Below, in pieces: positions 57,291 through 64,000 of a stretch of 64,000 nt of DNA. The stretch comes from Madurella fahalii (lineage: Eukaryota; Ascomycota; Sordariomycetes; Sordariales). The stretch is taken from assembly GCA_029876055.1 (NCBI GenBank), contig CM056876.1, positions 496,001 through 560,000 on the forward strand, given 5' to 3'. Under the pieces are notes generated by a model. It ran no database searches. It saw only the letters and a program-made list of their open reading frames with translations, and had not been told where the DNA came from. The position numbers and the translations under genes are program-made. Each line of letters opens with the position of its first letter. The stretch's first letter is position 1.

Positions 57291-60200
57291 TGTGGTAGGT
57301 AACGGTAAAGACTGTAGTAGAGCCCCTGACTTGTGCAGAGAGATAGACGCCGTACCATCGGGAACAGAGGGGTATTTATTCCCATGCGAAAACTCGAATC
57401 TCTGGAGTTTCCGCATGATGTTGGAGACAGTGACGGTTCCGCCGGCGAATCCTTCCACCATTCTCATGTACTAGTGTAGAACTATTCCTCGAGTTGTGCC
57501 TCCCAAGCCACGTGCCCGGATTATGCGTGGGGAATGATTGGTCCCCAGTCCCTGGTTCCTGGATGTTATGAGGGGCTCTATAAGATGGATGGAAGCCTGA
57601 CCCAAAGACACAGGGAACGGCGAGGGTCCAGGGGTTCGGTAACCAATCGAAACATGGGATTCTGTGTTGTTTGAAATACGAGTTGGATCTTAGCGTAATA
57701 GAGGATGCTTACCCTTGCACGTATCCTGGTTAGAGTCATGCAAGGCGGATTGCCCGGGAAGAGCCTCGTGACTCGATGTCTCATGTGCTCTTGCACTCCA
57801 GCCTCGGCTACCGTCGATATGGGTTGAAGGCCTTGAACGACTGATAATTACTGGCGTAATGAACACGGGATTCTGATCGATCAACGGGTTAAATGGCGCA
57901 GGTAATTAATAATCTCAGGTGTTCAAACCTGTTGGGTCTTTATGTGCTACTTAATTATACTGTTGTCTGGCTCTCTATAAGCTACGCGTAGGGTAATTAG
58001 CGCGTGGAGGGCATTCTCGCTAGTTTAAAGTTAATGACCTCATCTACTACTCTGACAACCATACATATATACATATATCATGGGATATACTAGAAAGCTC
58101 ATCCAAAATCACTACTTGCCTATTTGGTAAACTGTTTGTTCGGGACCACGCCCTCACCAGTTCTGACATCGGAGTCGCTAGAACGAGAAAGCCGCCGAAC
58201 CCCGCTTCCTTCGCGAGGGTCAAAGGATCGAACTGGACCGAAGTCGAGCTGTCCACCCCGGAGATCGAACAACTTCCTCCCGAGTACCAACACAGGTCGG
58301 TCCACCAAAGTCGTTTCTCCTTCGCCGGTCTCGGGATGTGTTTCGACTCGGAATCCTCTGCCTGTCCTCGGATAGCAGAGGGCTTCGGGTTCGAGAGGAC
58401 TCACCTACCCAGAGTTTGTTAGCCTCGGCAAAACAAATCAGGATAGGCGAGCTTCTCAGCCGCCGAAGTCTCTTACTAACCTTGGGCAGGGCAGGTGAGC
58501 GATTCTGACCCGATCAATCCTCCGACTGCGCCAGGGACGAACCTTTGATGGGAAGTCCGCCTTGAGGGCTCCCGGAGAGAGAGTGCTCTCTCCCGCGTGG
58601 CGACCGGCTCGGTCCGGTGCCAGTTGTTTCCGATATCTCCCACTCCGGAGAGCAGGTCGAACGGACTTTCTGTTTTTGCGGTCTCTGGTGGAAGGAACAG
58701 GTGGTGGCTCGGCCCACACAACCGAGCTCGAGTTGGTGACCCCACTTGGACAAAGAACTCTCTGTGGATTCTTCGTCGTGGTGGGCAACCCGACCGAACT
58801 TGTTTGCTCGGGACCAACCCCTATACAAGAACAGTGGGGTACTATATTGCTCTCCCATTAGATATCCGAGCCTCCTACGAGTACTCTTCTCACTCTAGAC
58901 AGATATTTCAGCTAGGACATATCAGTTCTCTTTCTGGTACGCCCTATATCTTCATGATGTTAGCTCCTTTACCAAGATGTCGCGATGTACTGTACCTCCT
59001 GCTACTATCTCTACACCCAAACTTACACGGCATCTTATTCACCGAGTACACTAACCCCCAAATATACTTAGTATGATTATCTTATATAATGGTATTTACT
59101 TTACCTCTACATTCTTAGGGCATCTAAGCTGATACCTTTATTACCACTCTCTATATGTCTTCTACACCACCAGATATCACACATCAAGCCGAGAACTTGC
59201 TGTTCTGGCCGCCAAATTTGGCTGGGAGTGCTGCCATTTTCGAGTGCCTCGACAGTGCGGGGGGATGGGTCACAGCCAGGTATGGTGCTTGGTACAGTAC
59301 CTCGCCAGAGACTTGAGCATCCACCCCCGTCCTTCCTTCGTCCAATCAATTCATGCTGCAAAGCTGCGATCAACCCTTCCTTTCTCCACCACAGTCCTGG
59401 TTTCGAAAAGTAGACGTCCGGCAGTCCATGGGACGCTTTTTTTTTACCTAATCAGCATCTATTTTCGGCTCCCGTCGCAGCAATCCCTTGAAATATTGGG
59501 GTACTCGCGCTTTCTGTTGTCTACGGCTCGTCTACATGTTATCGTCAGAGGTCAGCAACCCTGCGCTCAACAATCAATACCGTCATAGCACCACGTCATC
59601 CGCCGCGACCGGCCGCAGCAGACGGGCGTTACAATGCATCGGGCCTCATGTGGCGAGAATAGAAGAGGTGGATAGCGGTATGACCGAAGGACCTCAGGGC
59701 CGCACAACGCGCAGCCCTCCGCGAACAGCTCAGGGGCATCCAGCCCCCCAAAACCTAACTACGCCGACATGACCGAGATCGAACATTGCTGGTCTACTAC
59801 GAAGCAAGAAGAGCTAGCGAGCAGGTCCCCTCGCTTACAGATTGGAGGTCTCGTTAATAAACCCCCCGCCCCATGGATCTGCGAGGCTGTGGAACTTGAG
59901 GGCCTTTAACAAGAGGTGATGAATGACGCAGATCAAATCTGGTTGCACTCGCCTGGATGTTCTTAGTCTAAGTATTCGGGGTGGGCCTCATATTCCGCTA
60001 CTGACGGACCCCTTATTCTAGCGATGCTGTCTATTTGTTCCATATATAAGGTAAGGCCTGAACGGAGGAGCCAGAGAGCGCTGAAGTTTCTCAGGACTAC
60101 TGGGCGTCTGACGGCTCTGTAGATTTTGCTGACCCACCCTCGCTGTCATCAATATTTGCAACGCTCATTTGGGTCTCGGCAACACCTAACGGTTCTTTGT

Positions 60201-61247
60201 GCGGGATTTCGCCGTTTCTGCCCTTTTACGGCATGGCCTAGGTACGTTCCATACTAGCAGTGCAGCCTGAGGTTTCAACACTAGTGCTCCTTCTTTGGGT
60301 ACTGGCGCAGGCCTTACCATCGACGGATTGCTAGGCGATCGATGACAGCGAAACGGATAATTAATTGCAATGTTATTAACAAGAATGCCATCAGTGGCTT
60401 CGCCGATATCAATTGGGCTGTTGGGAAGCTAAAACAATTTGTCTGCGTTGCTAGTGATGCTAATGAAACGGACCTAAGTAGGCGCAGTCAATATCTAGAT
60501 CATTTTATAATAAAGTAGTGTACAACGGCTGTCTAAGCAATATCATTTTGGGCCATCAGAGCGGTTTTTAACTACTACTGGTAACGTATATAAGATACGC
60601 GCCTGTATTAGATGTTAAGGCTGTGATGCACGAGAAGTCAAACAAGAGGCATAACTACGTAAACAAGGAGAAGAAAGATTTGCTCCTTAGTTCCCACCGG
60701 GCACGTCGAGATGCTTCAAAGGCATGCGCTGGTCAATGACTCATAAACCGCTGGCAGGATGGCAGTACTGGAGATTGTTGTCGGTCATATCACAGTCGTA
60801 AATTATCACCTACCTTGGAACGCGAATACGTTGACCGCCGATTCCCGCGCCGCCCCCCTACATCACAGTGCTGCGAACAGCCTTGTTAGTTGTCCATCTC
60901 AGTGCCGCCCAACAAAACATCAATTGGTGCGGGTTCGCCGGAACACTGGTTCTACAGCAGATACTACCGTGTATATGCAACTCTATATACACGGTAACAC
61001 GTACGTCAAATAATCAAGGGTCTGGAACTATGGGGCTCAATTTACCACGGGTACCAACAGCGGCTGTGCTATGGTAGGCAAACAGCGAAATGGACAACAT
61101 CCTAGTCTGGTAGGCAGCCCTTCTTGCCCAGGTAGTATTTATAGCCAGAGCGCCTCGCAGGCAATTTTTTTTTTTTTTTTTTTGTTTTTTTGGGAGCTAC
61201 ATTTCTCTGATCCAGCTGATTGCACCCGGTCAAACTGAAACTCCACC
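57291..61247. other. Long gene-poor spacer
   Basis: About 4 kb without a supported gene. A GC-richer island at 58120-58870 has overlapping frames of 80-114 codons on both strands. None carries a motif of a protein family or retroelement, so all are left out. The tyrosinase promoter lies at the left end (57291-57480) with tatttatt near 57371. Confidence 0.5.
61165..61191. repeat. Poly-T tract, 19 T + G + 7 T
   Basis: A near-continuous T run lies about 57 bp upstream of the SDR start codon. Such T-rich tracts are common in fungal promoters, and its length is likely variable. Confidence 0.9.
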
Positions 61248-62034
61248 ATGGCATATCCGAGCAAGACTTTACTGGTAGTTGGTTCCGGCCCAGGCATTGG
61301 CCGCGCAGTGACGACGTTGTTCGCTACAAAGCGCTACAGCAACGTCGTGCTCGTTGCCCGGCGGGCTGAGCAGCTGAAGGTGGAGCAAGCCGCCGTGGAA
61401 CAGGCTGTTGGCCCGCAGGTCACCATCAAGACTTGCGCCGTCGACATCACCGATACCGACGCCCTCCTTAAGGCTCTGGACGATTCGGATGCGGCCCTAG
61501 GCAAGCCCGAATGCGTCTTCTTCAACGCCGCGCGGGTCCTGCCTTCGTCGCTCCTCGACCACAGCGTCAAGGATATCGAGTACGACTTCAGAGTTCGTCT
61601 AACTAAGCCCAAAAGCACTCTCCCCTAAATTTGGCTAGACATGCCTAGTTTGGACGCCTGCTGACGTGGAGGAACCACTACCCATCTAGATCAACGTCTC
61701 CGCGCTGTACACACTTGCGGGCCGGTACATGCCGCATCTGGTTGCGCTCGCCAACGCGGATCCGGCCGCATCCAAGCCCGCGCTCATCGTGACGAGCTCG
61801 ATGCTGCCGATGGAACCCATCCCGCAGCTGTTCGCCCTGTCGCTGGTCAAGGCAGCCCAGCGCAACCTGGTGCAGAGCCTCAACATGACGTACGGCTCAC
61901 AGGGCGTACTCGTCGGCGTCATCAATGTCGCCGGGCCCGTGGCACCTTCTGACGCCGTGCGCAACCCGACTAATATTGCCGCCAAGACGTGGGAGTGGTT
62001 TGAGAAGGGCAATGAGTTTGAGGTCGTTATCTGA
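61248..62034 (+). CDS. SDR-family protein lacking the catalytic Tyr
   Basis: Two exons (61248-61592, 61690-62034), joined by a GTTCGT...TCTAG intron in phase 0, encode 229 aa. The N-terminal Rossmann motif reads VVGSGPGIG (GxxxGxG type), followed by VVLVARR and, later, FFNAARV where SDRs have NNAG. A TSSM segment (about 157) gives the usual Ser. The Tyr of YxxxK is absent: the place four residues before Lys reads Leu in ALSLVKAAQ. So it keeps a nucleotide-binding look but should not do normal SDR redox chemistry. It could be a regulatory or redundant paralogue. The short length and missing C-terminal substrate loop are also unusual. Confidence 0.82.
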
Positions 62035-64000
62035 GGAGCCGGTGGCCGCGTGAATCCGCCCACGTTGGTGTCAGTGTCTTCTGCGTGTTAACTTATTATC
62101 TGGCCGTCGTCTAGGACTTGACGCAACTGGAAAGCTCGTTGTCCTCGGTGTTGTTATCCATTTTCCGGTTGTCATTGCTTGGGGTTTAGATGTGTGGGCT
62201 CTACGGGGTACGTTGGATTGCGCGTCAGAAAATGAAGTGATTGATTTAGATGTCCTGTTCCTCGCCTCTTCCCGGGGGCTACAGATGAAGAAGTGGTGCG
62301 TTTATGCCGCGAAGGCTCCGGACCATCACCATTTAGATAGGTAGTCTAGGCCTAGTATGCTCGTAAGCTTCTTTAATACTTAGCTCCAGATTCGAATAGA
62401 GATCCACGACTTGGTTGACAGCGTCAGGCAATGTACTATTGCAATAATTCGCGCAACATCGAAATCAAAATTACAATCATAGTGTATAGACATTGTACTG
62501 TAGAATGTTGTATACCAACTTAGAAAGCTACTTGAATTTAGTCAAGGGGCAAGAGAGAGCAGAGGAGTAACAAACCAGGTGATTGTGACCTCGAGCCAGT
62601 GGCGGATAGTGGGAGCGAAGACAGGAAGAGGATGATACCGATGCCAAACATGTGACGGTAGAAAGGCAGAATTTCGGTCACTGCATCAGGAATAAAAGTG
62701 ATCTAAACGATAACGAAAGTGTGTGACGGTTGGTAATTAGAGCTTAGTAAACTCGTCGAAAGGCGCGACCTGACGATGCTTCCCTCCAACCCAGAGCACA
62801 CTGACCGGACAGCAAAGTATTGTACCGATGTCCAAGCCCTTGACCCATACGACGATGAGTCAGTGAGCTACTTGTATGCTTTGTTGCTTAGATCGGGTGG
62901 CTTATACCGCTGCCGCTATAATGGAATAATTGTCCTCGGCCAGTCCAGGACCCGCGTCATCAGCCGAGTACAATAAACAGTCTTAGTACAATAGAGAACA
63001 AGCCTATAAGCATGATAGAGGTAGCCGTGCCAACGATTTTTGTATTTTGGTTTTCGGTGAGGTCTATGCCGGATAGGGCGGGGCCCCTGGCTCCCGAGGC
63101 GAACGAGCAGTTAATGTATAAATTTTGCGTTTGACAAATCTCCACGGTGCCAACCAAAGCTTTGCCGCAGAACCTAGGGATATCCGCTAAGAGACTACAG
63201 ACAACAAGTTCGAATAGGTCATTGTAGGCCGGAGAGAGCGTCTCGCCACACGGTAGCCTCCTTACATATCCACACTTCAGATATACTGCTGATTCTTAGA
63301 TAATTAAGCTTTACCTAGGCATCGTTGTGGTTACAATCCTTTCCTCTTTTTACTCTCACTTTCCTGTGACGATCAAGTTCCGTAGTGGAAGAAACAGGAC
63401 CGGAGGATAATAAGGCCTGAAAAGAGCCCATGCATCCCTTTCTTCGTCTTGCCAAGCGTCCTGTTTCTGTTGCAGCTGCCTGCCAAACTGCAACTGGACC
63501 CGGCATCTTGATTTGGGGCAGGTCGATTTGGGAATGGGTTCTCCGAAAACCAGTCGCTTGGTCAGATGGAAGTTCTCGACGTCCAGTTAGTGATCGTTTC
63601 CGACCTATATGAAGCCAGGAGTATGCAGCTCTGTGGTCCGCGATAAGAGATTGGAGTTTTCCATTAGTTTATCACTGCAAATTCTACCTTTAGCCGCGTC
63701 TGCTTCCTTTTTCCCCCATTCCCTCATCCCCCCACGTCTTCTCTGTTATAACGTTCGAGACCAGAATCCAAATTTGTATGGCTTAGCAAGCAGGGCTATG
63801 GCATGTATGCGCTGCCGAATGACGGTCCGAAAGTTAAAGGATCTTATTATTAATACTATTAACGATTCGCATCAGCACATTTGACATCATCCTACCATTC
63901 CTCTTCCATACACCACCGTGTTCCCAACTCCGTAAACCCCCATAGCCTTACCCGCGAACCCTAAAGGGCAATCCCCGGCCCTGACGCAGAGAGCGGGGAC
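62035..64000. other. Gene-poor end of window
   Basis: No supported gene. Frames at 62776-62976 and 63430-63612 are short and lack family features. A gene could start beyond the right edge. Confidence 0.5.

Noticed and set aside
58120..58870. GC-rich island with open frames on both strands, considered as a retroelement fragment
   Set aside because: No protease, reverse transcriptase, integrase or Cys-His knuckle motif and no flanking LTR seen.

Overview
This window is nuclear DNA of a filamentous ascomycete (Pezizomycotina). A Sordariomycete is my guess, not proven. The signs are short GT-AG introns (about 50-150 bp) with CTAAC/CTGAC branch sites, two HET-domain genes, a HeLo-domain gene, DUF3716 and tyrosinase families, and coding islands separated by gene-poor DNA that holds decayed genes. 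Several decayed genes carry only TAG/TAA stops where CAG/CAA would restore the frame, which fits repeat-induced point mutation (RIP). Exon structures below were worked out by hand from splice signals, frame phase and protein-family motifs. No searches were run.

Layout. 0.3-1.7 kb: decayed fungal GTPase gene (-). 3.0-4.3 kb: epoxide hydrolase (-). 6.0-7.6 kb: four-helix membrane protein ending in a NOV_C/DUF3883 PD-(D/E)XK-like domain (-). 8.6-12.3 kb: an eight-exon gene (-) with three C2H2 fingers built from a triplicated exon pair, then DUF3716 and a cupin-like tail. 13.1-15.2 kb: broken HET gene (+). 15.5 kb: small nucleoside 2-deoxyribosyltransferase-like protein (+). 16.6-17.5 kb: single-pass PAN/Apple-like membrane protein (-). 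18.5-20.6 kb: class C beta-lactamase-fold serine hydrolase with a GC-AG intron (-). 24.1-25.1 kb: six-exon small secreted protein (+).

27.0-38.3 kb is the most striking block. It holds a large ankyrin protein (-), a protein kinase with Sel1-like repeats (+), an ankyrin protein that was probably its C-terminal half (+), and a HeLo-pseudokinase (+) with MLKL-like architecture. Downstream are a Thr/Arg-rich secreted wall-type protein (39.5-41.9 kb, +), a single-exon vWA-RBR E3 ligase (42.9-46.2 kb, +), an intact HET gene (47.7-49.9 kb, -), an esterase relic (51 kb), an unrecognised TAG-interrupted gene (52.7-54.0 kb, -), a 188-bp TA-flanked foldback MITE (54.5 kb), a secreted tyrosinase (55.5-57.3 kb, -), and an SDR protein lacking the catalytic Tyr (61.2-62.0 kb, +).

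How the genes may work together: HET, HeLo, ankyrin/kinase, RBR and NOV_C proteins are all types linked to recognition, signalling and regulated cell death in fungi. The window reads as an accessory, incompatibility- or immunity-like region with high gene turnover. This functional link is inferred from domain types and proximity and is not demonstrated by the sequence.
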